In this document: piece after piece, positions 43,826-51,670 of the stretch
Layout of the letters: every line of letters begins with the position of its first letter
Numbering within the stretch: position 1 is the first letter of the stretch
NCBI RefSeq assembly: GCF_021271205.1
Contig: NZ_JAIWKS010000013.1
Location: forward strand, 1-64,000
DNA from: Pseudomonas uvaldensis
Lineage (GTDB): Bacteria > Pseudomonadota > Gammaproteobacteria > Pseudomonadales > Pseudomonadaceae
Reading direction: 5' to 3'
Length of the DNA stretch: 64,000 bases
Translations under genes and position numbers: made by a program
Notes under the pieces: generated by a model
Database searches by the model: none
Told to the model about the DNA's origin: nothing
What the model saw: only the letters and a program-made list of their open reading frames with translations

Positions 43826-44245
43826 ATGCGTATGCCCTCTCGCGTGATCGGCGGCGTCCTGGTCGCCGCCTTGCTGACCCAGCTCAGCGCCTGCGGCTCG
43901 ATCTTCTATCCGGACCGTCGCGGCCAGATCGATGGCAAGATCGACCCGGCCATCGCCGCCCTCGATGCCGTCGGCCTGCTGTTCTACATCATTCCCGGCC
44001 TGATCGCGTTCGCCGTGGACTTCGCCACCGGCGCCATCTACTTCGAACCGGGCAAGAGCGCCCAGATCGCCCCGGAGAAACTCAAGCCGGCCATCAACGC
44101 CGACGGCAGTGTCGACAACCATAAGCTGCAAGCGATCCTGGAAAGCGAACTGGGCCGCAGCTTCCCGCTGGACGATCCACGGCTGATCCAGCACAAGGGC
44201 AGCGCCCAGCAACTGGCCGCCTTCGGTCTCAAACCTGCCGCATGA
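43826..44245 (+). CDS. Small conserved lipoprotein of unknown function
   Basis: A 139-residue lipoprotein. The signal peptide ends in the lipobox LSAC at residues 20-23, and the residue after the Cys is Gly, which favours the outer membrane. The mature part has a hydrophobic hairpin (AVGLLFYIIPGLIAFAVDFATGAIYF, about residues 48-73) and a helical C-terminal third. Automatic annotation sometimes labels such proteins polyribonucleotide nucleotidyltransferase, which nothing in the sequence supports. It is followed by the CDF gene after 28 bases. Confidence 0.7.
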   Translation: MRMPSRVIGGVLVAALLTQLSACGSIFYPDRRGQIDGKIDPAIAALDAVGLLFYIIPGLIAFAVDFATGAIYFEPGKSAQIAPEKLKPAINADGSVDNHKLQAILESELGRSFPLDDPRLIQHKGSAQQLAAFGLKPAA

Positions 44246-44273
44246 AGGGCGCCGCCGAAGGAACGACCGCGCC

Positions 44274-45170
44274 ATGACCACCAGCGCCGAACATGCTCGT
44301 CTGCTGCGCCTGGCCACCCGTGCCTCGGTGGCCGTGGCGCTGATCCTCATCGTCGCCAAGGCTCTGGCCTGGTGGTTGAGCGGTTCGGTGAGCATGCTCG
44401 CCGGCCTGACCGACTCGGCATTGGACGGCGTCACCTCGCTGCTCAATCTGCTGGCGGTGCATTACGCTCTGCGCCCCGCCGACGACGACCACCGCTACGG
44501 GCACGGCAAGGCCGAGTCCCTGGCCGGCATGGCCCAGGCGTTGTTCATCGCTGGCAGTGCGATATTGATCGCGTTGCAGGCGTTTGAACGCTTGAAAGAA
44601 CCGGTTGCGGTGCAGGCGCCTTGGCTGAGTGTCGGTGTGATCGTATTTTCCCTGGTGTTGACGCTGGCGCTGCTGGCATTGCAGCACCGGGTTATCCGCG
44701 CCACCGGCTCCAATGCCGTACGCGCCGACTCGCTGCATTACCGCTCCGACCTGCTGCTCAACGGCAGCATCCTGGTAGCCCTGGTTCTGGCCGGGTTCGG
44801 CTGGTTCCAGGTCGATGCCTGGTTCGGCCTGGGTATCGCCGCGTACATTTTGTGGAGCGCCATTCAGATCGCCCGGGAAAGCTTCGCCGTGCTGATGGAC
44901 GAGGAATTACCGCCCGACGTCAGCCAGCACATGCTGGCACTGGCTTGCGCGGTACCTGGTGTGCTCGGTGCCCATGACCTGCGCACGCGGATCTCCGGCA
45001 ACCATTGGTTCGTGCAATTGCACTTGGAATTGCCTGGCGAGCTGAGCCTGTCGGTGGCCCATGGCATCAGCGACCAGGCCGCCGACGCCATCCACCAGGC
45101 CTATCCAAAAGCCGAAGTACTGGTCCATGCCGATCCATCGGAGGTGGTCAAGGGCGCCAGGGGCGGATGA
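44274..45170 (+). CDS. fieF: Cation diffusion facilitator metal exporter, FieF-like
   Basis: A 298-residue CDF transporter that exports Zn2+/Fe2+ by proton antiport. Six helices are followed by a cytoplasmic domain. The site-A metal ligands are in TDSALDG (helix 2, near residue 48) and DSLHYRSDLLLN (helix 5, near residue 152), the Asp-Asp and His-Asp pairs of FieF. HRYGHGKAES follows helix 2 as in E. coli FieF. Metal preference is inferred from these ligands. Confidence 0.9.
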   Translation: MTTSAEHARLLRLATRASVAVALILIVAKALAWWLSGSVSMLAGLTDSALDGVTSLLNLLAVHYALRPADDDHRYGHGKAESLAGMAQALFIAGSAILIALQAFERLKEPVAVQAPWLSVGVIVFSLVLTLALLALQHRVIRATGSNAVRADSLHYRSDLLLNGSILVALVLAGFGWFQVDAWFGLGIAAYILWSAIQIARESFAVLMDEELPPDVSQHMLALACAVPGVLGAHDLRTRISGNHWFVQLHLELPGELSLSVAHGISDQAADAIHQAYPKAEVLVHADPSEVVKGARGG

Positions 45171-45195
45171 GCCTCATCGACTGAACAAACAGACC

Positions 45196-46236
45196 TCAGT
45201 AATTCACCTGATACCCTCGGCTACTCAGGCAACTCCCCTGAGCCTGGCGGTAGGTCTGCACCACTTCCGGCGCCGGCGGATAGGTGTAGTTGCGCGGGTC
45301 GAAACCGCTCTGCTGCACCGCCCAACGATAGCAATCGTAGCCATCCTGGTTGACCTGCTCGGGAGACTGGCCATTGGCCGGATAGGCCACCACATCGAAA
45401 CCGTTACCCTGGGGTTGAGGCTGCGGGTTGGCGATTGGCGCATCGACCACGACGTAATCCCGGGTGCTGGCCTCGTAAATGTAATAGGCCCCGGCGGCGA
45501 GGAAAAACAGCGAGCTGCCAATCCACACTTCCCGTGCGTAATCGGGCAAGTAACGGGTACGAATCCCCCGTGGCGGCTGCACCACGATGTAGCGCGGCCC
45601 CTGCGGACGATACCAGTAGCCGCCCGAGTAGAAATAATCCTCGCCACGATAGGGCACTCGATAATGGCGCTCCGGAAAACGGTCGATCACATACCCCGGA
45701 CGATATTGCGGCCCCGGCCCCCAACCATTGCCGTGACCGTCCGGCCGACCGGGCCAGTACTGGTCGGGGCGGTTGTCGGGGCGGTTGTTATAGTCGGGCC
45801 GTGGCCTGCTCGGGTAGCCTTCGCTGCGACGCGGGATATCGCGGTAGTAACCCGGTTGGGGTTCCTGCGTCTGGGTCACGCTGTCGGGCCGCCCCTGGAT
45901 CGGCAGGTTATTGCCCGGTTGGTGAGGAGGTCGACCTGCGCCGTTGGGGTCCTTGGGCGGACTGTAGTAAGGCTGTCCGCCCTGGCGCTGGGCGCCAGGC
46001 TCGAACTGGCGGCTGTTGTCACCGCGGATAATTTCGTTGTTTCGTTCGTTATGCTGCGGCCGGGGTTGATCGGCGTGCCCCTGACCATTGCCGCCTCGCT
46101 GATCCCCGCCTCGCTGATCATAGCCACGCCCACCTTCCGGGCCGCCACGATTCTGTTGATCATCGGCCATCCCTTGCGCACTGACACTTGCCCACAACAA
46201 ACCAACACCTGCCAAACGCCAGATGCGCGACTTCAT
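45196..46236 (-). CDS. Secreted DUF6515 protein with Gly/Arg/Pro/Gln-rich region
   Basis: A 346-residue exported protein (signal peptide residues 1-23, QGMA-DD). Residues about 25-200 are low-complexity, rich in Gly, Arg, Pro, Gln, Asn and Asp. A DUF6515-like part with YRGEDYFYSGGYWYRPQG and a short hydrophobic segment follows. The C-terminal 80 residues contain YDCYRWAVQQSGFDP, with two Cys in the last part. The ATG at 46236 has GAGGA five bases upstream; the ORF's extra upstream codons begin at a GTG inside that site. The function is unknown; an envelope role is possible. Confidence 0.7.
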   Translation of the reverse strand: MKSRIWRLAGVGLLWASVSAQGMADDQQNRGGPEGGRGYDQRGGDQRGGNGQGHADQPRPQHNERNNEIIRGDNSRQFEPGAQRQGGQPYYSPPKDPNGAGRPPHQPGNNLPIQGRPDSVTQTQEPQPGYYRDIPRRSEGYPSRPRPDYNNRPDNRPDQYWPGRPDGHGNGWGPGPQYRPGYVIDRFPERHYRVPYRGEDYFYSGGYWYRPQGPRYIVVQPPRGIRTRYLPDYAREVWIGSSLFFLAAGAYYIYEASTRDYVVVDAPIANPQPQPQGNGFDVVAYPANGQSPEQVNQDGYDCYRWAVQQSGFDPRNYTYPPAPEVVQTYRQAQGSCLSSRGYQVNY

Positions 46237-46329
46237 GTTATTCCTCACGACGGTTCAAGGCCTGACGATAAGACTGAGAAAAGCCCAGGCCGGTTCTGCT
46301 ACAGATTACTCGGTTTTTTTGCAGGCATT

Positions 46330-46355
46330 AAAAAAGGGAGGCCCGTCGGCCTCCC
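46330..46355 (-). terminator. Orphan intrinsic terminator on the minus strand
   Basis: Read on the minus strand, GGGAGGCC-GACG-GGCCTCCC is a perfect 8-bp stem followed by six T. No minus-strand gene lies upstream until the rluE gene 1.2 kb away, beyond the plus-strand lrp-like and DUF2788 genes. It therefore ends an unannotated transcript. Confidence 0.8.
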
Positions 46356-46560
46356 CTCGAGAATTTCGTCCGTGCGCGACGCTTTTGACGTCGGCTCACC
46401 TCACGCCGTCTTCTGGACAACGTGCAGCTCGGGGGCCTGCCAGACACCTGTGGGTGCCGCGACCGCAGCCGGCCTGATCGGGCGGGCTGCATTGGACTGT
46501 TTGTCCGAGCAGTGATCTTGGTGGTAAGCATAAGGCTGCAGAGCCGACAGATGATTGCGA
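46356..46560 (-). ncRNA. Possible small RNA ending at the orphan terminator
   Basis: The only support is the strong Rho-independent terminator at 46330-46355 on the minus strand and the lack of a plausible protein gene before it. The 5' end is a guess within the DNA upstream of the Lrp-type gene. No known Pseudomonas sRNA family was recognised. Confidence 0.3.
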
Positions 46561-46622
46561 AGATTGCTCGAATAAACACCACTTGCGCAATTTTTAACTC
46601 AGGATGGATAATCCACCGCAAT
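46554..46622 (+). promoter_or_regulatory. Candidate Lrp-type operator cluster
   Basis: ATTGCGA (46554), ATTGCTC (46563), the palindrome TTGCGCAA (46583-46590) and CGCAAT (46617) recur in the 90 bases before the Lrp-type gene. Repeated, phased sites are usual for autoregulated Lrp/AsnC genes. This is a pattern-based inference. Confidence 0.4.
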
Positions 46623-46644
46623 TAACAGAATAAAGGCCCGACCG

Positions 46645-47124
46645 ATGAGCAAACTCGACCGTTACGACCTGAGTATTTTGGCGGAATTGCAGCGCGACGC
46701 GCGGATCTCCAACCAGGAACTGGCCGAACGCATCGGCCTGTCCCCTTCCCCCTGCTCGCGCCGGGTCAAGCAACTGGAGGACGACGGGTACATTTCCCGG
46801 CAGGTCGCTCTGCTCGATCGCAAGATGCTTGGCCTGAGCCTGACGGCCTACGTACTCATCGGCATGGACCGTCACACGCCCGAGCGCTTCGAGAATTTCG
46901 AGGCAGCCATCCGCAACCTGCCGCAAGTGCTGGAGTGCAGCCTGGTGACGGGGATGGACGCGGACTACCAGCTCAAGGTCGTGGTGCCCGACATGGACCA
47001 TTACCAGAAACTGCTGCTGGGACACCTGACCCGGATCGACGGCGTCACCAGCGTACGCTCCAGCTTCGTGCTTAACCAAGTGCTCAACAGCACCGAGTTG
47101 CCATTGACTCATCTGCGCGGCTGA
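46645..47124 (+). CDS. Lrp/AsnC-family transcriptional regulator
   Basis: A 159-residue regulator. The N-terminal helix-turn-helix (LDRYDLSILAELQRDARI, then SNQELAERIGLSPSPCSRRV; residues 4-41) binds DNA. The C-terminal RAM domain (about 65-150) binds an amino acid and drives octamer formation. No amino-acid metabolism gene is adjacent, so its regulon is unclear. The upstream motif cluster suggests autoregulation. Confidence 0.9.
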   Translation: MSKLDRYDLSILAELQRDARISNQELAERIGLSPSPCSRRVKQLEDDGYISRQVALLDRKMLGLSLTAYVLIGMDRHTPERFENFEAAIRNLPQVLECSLVTGMDADYQLKVVVPDMDHYQKLLLGHLTRIDGVTSVRSSFVLNQVLNSTELPLTHLRG

Positions 47125-47140
47125 AAGCCCCCAGCAACCT

Positions 47141-47233
47141 TGTGGGAGCCGAGCTTGCTCGCGATGGCGGTGGATCAGCCAAATCATAGTCGACAGTAAG
47201 GCCGCCATCGCGAGCAAGCTCGGCTCCCACAGA
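47141..47233. repeat. REPIN upstream of the DUF2788 gene
   Basis: The arms GTGGGAGCCGAGCTTGCTCG and CGAGCAAGCTCGGCTCCCAC are exact mirror images, and the pairing continues through GCGATGGCGG and CCGCCATCGC. Confidence 0.92.
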
Positions 47234-47340
47234 GTCCGCGATGAACAGCTGCGACACACCGCCGCAGGCCAGCCCCTCGGCCTTCCCCCATGCCGTATAC
47301 TCGCCCGGCCTTTTCAACCCGTCTGCGCCGGAGTGTTTCG

Positions 47341-47550
47341 ATGGATCCTGCTGTTTTCGAAGAGTGGATGATGACCGGCCTGGTCAGCATCCTGATCATT
47401 TTCATGGGCTTCATCGTCTGGGACCTGGCGAAGAAATCCAAGGCCGGGCGTTTCGGCTCGTTCATCCTGTTTTTTGTGCTAGGCCTTGGCGTGGCGGCGT
47501 TCATCATCAAGAGCGTGGTGATCGGCCTGATCGAGTCCGGAACGCTATAA
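47341..47550 (+). CDS. Small DUF2788 membrane protein
   Basis: A 69-residue protein with two membrane helices (about residues 10-27 and 40-62) separated by a basic loop DLAKKSKAGRFGS. It matches DUF2788, found across pseudomonads with no known role. The ATG at 47341 gives the normal family length; an upstream ATG at 47290 adds 17 unrelated residues. Its stop codon directly abuts the stop codon of the convergent rluE gene. Confidence 0.8.
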   Translation: MDPAVFEEWMMTGLVSILIIFMGFIVWDLAKKSKAGRFGSFILFFVLGLGVAAFIIKSVVIGLIESGTL

Positions 47551-48180
47551 GCGCGCCGGCACTTCCTTCCACTGGCCCTGATCGAGCCCTTCGATCGTCC
47601 AGTCGCCAATCCTGACCCGCACCAGCCGCAGCGTCGGCAAGCCCACCGCGGCGGTCATGCGCCGCACCTGACGGTTGCGCCCTTCACGGATGACCAGTTC
47701 CAGCCAGCTCGTGGGCACGCTCTTGCGAAAGCGCACCGGCGGATTACGCGGCCAGAGTTGCGGTTCGTCCAACTGGCGAGCCTCGGCCGGCAACGTCATG
47801 CCGTCATTCAGTTCCACGCCATCGCGCAGCCGCTGCAACTGTTCGGCACTCGGCTCGCCTTCCACCTGCACCCAATAGGTCTTGGCCAGTTTGTGCTTGG
47901 GGTCGGCGATGCGGGCCTGCAATTGCCCGTCGTTGGTCAGCAACAGCAGTCCTTCACTGTCGCGATCCAGCCGCCCGGCCGGGTAGATGCCTGGCACATC
48001 GATGAAGTCCTTGAGCGTTGCCCGCCCCTCACCGTCGCTGAACTGCGTCAGTACATCGAAGGGTTTGTTGAACAGAATCAGCCGCGGCTCGGCCGGCGGG
48101 GCCTTGGCCACCCGGCGCGGAGCGAATGCAGGAGACTTCACACCAGGGCGGCGGGAAGCGGGACGTGGAGGACGGGCCAT
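47545..48180 (-). CDS. rluE: 23S rRNA pseudouridine synthase, RluE-like
   Basis: A 211-residue pseudouridine synthase of the RsuA family. The catalytic Asp lies in GRLDRDSEGLLLLTND (near residue 72). LILFNKPFDVLTQF and REGRNRQVRRMTAAVG are the other family motifs. There is no S4 domain, which fits RluE (U2457 of 23S rRNA) rather than RsuA/RluB. A 30-residue basic, Pro/Arg-rich N-terminus precedes the domain. It is tail-to-tail with DUF2788 with no room for a terminator. Confidence 0.88.
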   Translation of the reverse strand: MARPPRPASRRPGVKSPAFAPRRVAKAPPAEPRLILFNKPFDVLTQFSDGEGRATLKDFIDVPGIYPAGRLDRDSEGLLLLTNDGQLQARIADPKHKLAKTYWVQVEGEPSAEQLQRLRDGVELNDGMTLPAEARQLDEPQLWPRNPPVRFRKSVPTSWLELVIREGRNRQVRRMTAAVGLPTLRLVRVRIGDWTIEGLDQGQWKEVPARL

Positions 48181-48256
48181 GGCAAACACAACATCTAACG
48201 GTCAGGGCCGACCATGCTAGTGGCCCGACCGTTAAATAACCACCGCCCGAACGATG

Positions 48257-49720
48257 TCAGCGGAACGGCGGCTCGTCGAAACTGCGCAGTTTGCGCGAGT
48301 GCAGCGAGGTGAGTTCGGTACGCAACAGGTCCAGCGCCTCGATGCCGATCTTCAAGTGCTGGTTGACCGCACGCTCATAAAAGGCGTTGGCCGAGCCCGG
48401 CAGCTTGATCTCGCTGTGCAGCGGTTTGTCCGACACGCACAGCAGCGTGCCATAAGGCACCCGCAGGCGATAACCCTGGGCGGCGATGGTGCCGCTTTCC
48501 ATGTCCACCGCTACGGCGCGGGACAGGTTGATCAACGGCCGCTCCTGGGCCCAGCGCAGCTCCCAGTTGCGATCATCGTAGGTCAGCACGGTGCCGGTGC
48601 GCAGACGCTTCTTCAGCTCGTCGCCCTTTTCGCCAGTGATGTTCGCCGCCGCCTGCTGCAACGCCAGCTGCACCTCCGCCAGGGCAGGGATCGGAATGTT
48701 CGGCGGCACCACGCGGTCGAGAATGCCATCGCGGCGCATGTAGGCGTGGGCGAGCACGTAGTCGCCGATGGTCTGGGACTGCCGCAACCCGCCGCAGTGG
48801 CCGATCATCAGCCAGCAATGAGGACGCAGCACCGCCAGGTGGTCGGTGATGTTCTTGGCGTTGGAAGGACCGACGCCGATGTTCACCAGGGTCACGCCGT
48901 GGCCGTCGCTGGCCTGCAGGTGATAGGCCGGCATCTGGTAGCGGTGCCAGACCACGCCGGCGGCGATGGCCGAGGCTTCGCTGTGATCCATATGCTTGTC
49001 GATGATGACGTTGCCCGGCAGGACCATGCGCACAAAACGCGGATCGCTGCGCAACTGCTCCAGGCCATGGACGATGAACTGGTCGACATAACGGTGATAG
49101 TTGGTCAGCAGGATCCACGGCTGCACATGACGCCAGTCGCTGCCGGTGTAATGCACCAGCCGGCGCAGGGAAAAGTCCACGCGGGCGGCATCGAACAGCG
49201 CCAGGGGCAGTGGGTCGGTGTTTTCCCAATCGTACAGGCCGTCGGCGATGCCATCGGTGGCGGCCGACAGGTCGGTGCTGGGGAAAACCCGCGCCAGCAC
49301 CGCCGCCGTCACGCCGGAGCCGGCCAGCTCGTCACCCTGCTCGACTACGTACGGATACGGAATATTTTGCTCGCTGACGCCGACTTCCACGGTAACCGTG
49401 AAGTCGTGCATCAGCGGAACCAGTTGTTCCAGCAGGTATTTACGGAACGCGGCAGGATGGGTGACGGTGACGCAGTAAGTGCCCGGCAATTGGACCTTGG
49501 CATAGGCGCGGGTGGTCTGCGGGACTTCGCCATGGCAGTGATAGGTCAGGCGCAGGGCCGGGTAACGAAACAACGCCCGTTGCTCGGCACTCGGTTCGAT
49601 ACGGTCCTTGAGATAACGCATCAGCGCCTGGTTCAGCGCGGTGGTCGCACGCTCGTGCAGGGCCGCGAGCCGATCTACGGCTTGCTCGGCGGTTTGAACG
49701 ACAATAAACGCTTCGGTCAC
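48257..49720 (-). CDS. amn: AMP nucleosidase
   Basis: Amn (487 residues) splits AMP into adenine and ribose-5-phosphate, adjusting the adenylate pool. The N-terminal domain ends near residue 170. The C-terminal nucleoside-phosphorylase fold has TLVNIGVGPSNAKNITDHLAVLRP, MIGHCGGLR and AVDMESGTIAAQGYR with the catalytic region. I chose the GTG at 49720 because AGGAAG lies about seven bases upstream; the longer reading from 49756 has no such site. Its place before the acyl-CoA dehydrogenase and ladS matches P. aeruginosa. Confidence 0.92.
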   Translation of the reverse strand: MTEAFIVVQTAEQAVDRLAALHERATTALNQALMRYLKDRIEPSAEQRALFRYPALRLTYHCHGEVPQTTRAYAKVQLPGTYCVTVTHPAAFRKYLLEQLVPLMHDFTVTVEVGVSEQNIPYPYVVEQGDELAGSGVTAAVLARVFPSTDLSAATDGIADGLYDWENTDPLPLALFDAARVDFSLRRLVHYTGSDWRHVQPWILLTNYHRYVDQFIVHGLEQLRSDPRFVRMVLPGNVIIDKHMDHSEASAIAAGVVWHRYQMPAYHLQASDGHGVTLVNIGVGPSNAKNITDHLAVLRPHCWLMIGHCGGLRQSQTIGDYVLAHAYMRRDGILDRVVPPNIPIPALAEVQLALQQAAANITGEKGDELKKRLRTGTVLTYDDRNWELRWAQERPLINLSRAVAVDMESGTIAAQGYRLRVPYGTLLCVSDKPLHSEIKLPGSANAFYERAVNQHLKIGIEALDLLRTELTSLHSRKLRSFDEPPFR

Positions 49721-49827
49721 GATCAGCTTCCTGTGTTCTGACTTGCAGGCCTTCATCTTGCCTGCATCGTCGTCTTACGGGAACAGTGGCGTAATGGCTG
49801 TTATTAATCCCAAGCCCCAGGGGATCC

Positions 49828-49922
49828 CCTGTGGGAGCGGGCTTGCTCGCGAAGGCGGTGTGTCAGCTTATGAAGGGGCAGGATGTGCCGACGCTTTCGC
49901 GGGCAAGCCCGCTCCCACAGGA
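49828..49922. repeat. REPIN between amn and the acyl-CoA dehydrogenase gene
   Basis: The arms GTGGGAGCGGGCTTGCTCGC and GCGGGCAAGCCCGCTCCCAC are mirror images with one mismatch. Confidence 0.92.
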
Positions 49923-49946
49923 GGTTCAGTGCAAGTTGCAGGCTAT

Positions 49947-51596
49947 TCAGAAATCCTGCGGCGTAGAGCGCGCCACGATCGTCTCGACATTCAACCCCCG
50001 AGGCAGGGCTCCATAGACCCGTCCGGTCGAGCCGAGACGGCTGGCAATAAAAGCGTCGCTGACCTCGCTGTTCCCCGCTTCCAGCAACAACTTGGCTTGC
50101 AGGCCGACGGCAATGTCCTCAGTCAATTGCCGGGCACGGTACTGGATGTCGTCGGTGTCTTTGAATGCCGTGCGCAGTCCCTCGATATGGGCAGCCAGGC
50201 GCTTGTCGCCGTGGCCGTCGCCCAGTTCGCTGAACAGCACTTCAAGCACGCCGGGCTCCTTGGACAGGGCCCGCAATACATCCAGGCATTGCACGTTGCC
50301 GGAGCCTTCCCACGTCGAATTGACCGGTGCTTCCCGGTACAGGCGCGGCAGGATGCTGTCTTCGACGTAACCGGCACCGCCCATGCACTCGGCGGCTTCG
50401 TTGATCATGGCGGGGGCGCGCTTGCAGATCCAGTATTTGCCCACCGCCGTCACCAGCCGGGCGAACCTGGCCTCGTGTTCGTCACTCAAGTGATCCAGCG
50501 CCCGGCCCATGCGCAGGCTCAGTGCCAGGGCGGCTTCGCTTTCCAGAGCAAGGTCCGCCAGTACGTTTTGCATCAGCGGCTGTTCGCTCAACACCTTGCC
50601 ACCGACCTTGCGATGCGCGCAGTGGTGGCTGGCCTGGGTCAGGGCCTGACGCATCAGGGCGCTGGAACCCACCATGCAATCAAAACGGGTCATGGCGACC
50701 ATCTCGATGATGGTCGGCACGCCCCGCCCTTCTTCACCGACCATCCAGGCCAGCGCGCCGCGGAACTCGACTTCGCTCGACGCATTGGAACAGTTGCCCA
50801 GCTTGTTCTTGAGCCGTTGAATGTAGAACTGGTTGCGGGTGTCATCCGGGCGATGGCGCGGCAGCAGGAAACAGGTCAGGCCCTTGTCGGTCTGCGCCAG
50901 GGTCAGGAAGGCATCGCACATCGGCGCCGAACAGAACCACTTATGGCCCACCAATTCATAAGCCTGACCCGGACCACGGGCGCCCACCGGATAGGCCTTG
51001 GTGGTATTGGCGCGCACATCGGTGCCACCCTGCTTCTCGGTCATCGCCATGCCAAGGGTGACCCCAGCCTTATGAGCCACGCCGACGTTGCGTGGGTCAT
51101 ACTCAGTGGCGAGCACCTTGGGCAGCCAGCGCTCGGCCAGGTCCGGTTGCAGGCGCAGCGCCGGCACGCTGGCGAAGGTCATGGTCAGAGGGCAGCCGGT
51201 GCCGGCTTCGGCCTGGCTGTGCAGATAAGTCATCGAGGCCCGGGCGACATGAGCGCCGGGTTGCGGATGGGCCCATGGCAGGCTCGGCAGGCCATGCTCG
51301 ACGGCGGTGCGCATCAGTTGGTGGTAGGCCGGATGAAATTCCACCAGGTCGATCCGATGCCCATAGCGGTCATGACTGGAAAACACCGGCTTGTTCTGGT
51401 TGGCCAGGAACCCCGCCTCCATCAGTGGCCCACCGGCCAATGCACCATATGCATCGATCCGCTCCTGTGCCCAGCCCGCGCCAAAGCGTTGCGACCATTG
51501 CTGCAGTGGCAGGTCGATGCGGTACAGGTTGGCGCCATCCAGGGACGGTGGCTGATTGGTGACGTCGTGGGTTTCGGCAAACTGGTGCAGATTCAT
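49947..51596 (-). CDS. aidB: AidB-like acyl-CoA dehydrogenase family flavoprotein
   Basis: A 549-residue flavoprotein. It follows E. coli AidB more than fatty-acid dehydrogenases, e.g. AMTEKQGGTDVRANTT (FAD contact, about residues 182-197), AECMGGAGYVEDS and LPRLYREAPVNSTWEGSGNV with the AidB-type Arg. AidB is induced in the response to alkylating agents and binds DNA, but its reaction is uncertain. It lies between amn and ladS, the place of an acyl-CoA dehydrogenase gene in P. aeruginosa. Confidence 0.82.
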   Translation of the reverse strand: MNLHQFAETHDVTNQPPSLDGANLYRIDLPLQQWSQRFGAGWAQERIDAYGALAGGPLMEAGFLANQNKPVFSSHDRYGHRIDLVEFHPAYHQLMRTAVEHGLPSLPWAHPQPGAHVARASMTYLHSQAEAGTGCPLTMTFASVPALRLQPDLAERWLPKVLATEYDPRNVGVAHKAGVTLGMAMTEKQGGTDVRANTTKAYPVGARGPGQAYELVGHKWFCSAPMCDAFLTLAQTDKGLTCFLLPRHRPDDTRNQFYIQRLKNKLGNCSNASSEVEFRGALAWMVGEEGRGVPTIIEMVAMTRFDCMVGSSALMRQALTQASHHCAHRKVGGKVLSEQPLMQNVLADLALESEAALALSLRMGRALDHLSDEHEARFARLVTAVGKYWICKRAPAMINEAAECMGGAGYVEDSILPRLYREAPVNSTWEGSGNVQCLDVLRALSKEPGVLEVLFSELGDGHGDKRLAAHIEGLRTAFKDTDDIQYRARQLTEDIAVGLQAKLLLEAGNSEVSDAFIASRLGSTGRVYGALPRGLNVETIVARSTPQDF

Positions 51597-51670
51597 GACG
51601 GGGCTCCTCGGTCGGCCAGCAGGGATTCAGTTAAGCACCGCCTCCAGGCCGAACAAAGTGTCATATGCGC

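Larger units (their letters stand above)
46237..46644. other. 408-bp intergenic region between the DUF6515 gene and lrp-like gene
   Basis: It holds an intrinsic terminator on the minus strand at 46330-46355 with no gene to serve, a region that might encode a small RNA (46356-46560), and a cluster of ATTGCG/CGCAAT motifs (46554-46622) before the Lrp-type gene. I found no convincing protein gene on either strand. Confidence 0.6.

Noticed and set aside
46328..46621. 97-codon minus-strand open frame in the lrp upstream gap
   Set aside because: Its last codons lie inside the terminator stem and T-tract, and the peptide is Arg/Ser-rich without a ribosome-binding site. A non-coding RNA fits the terminator better.
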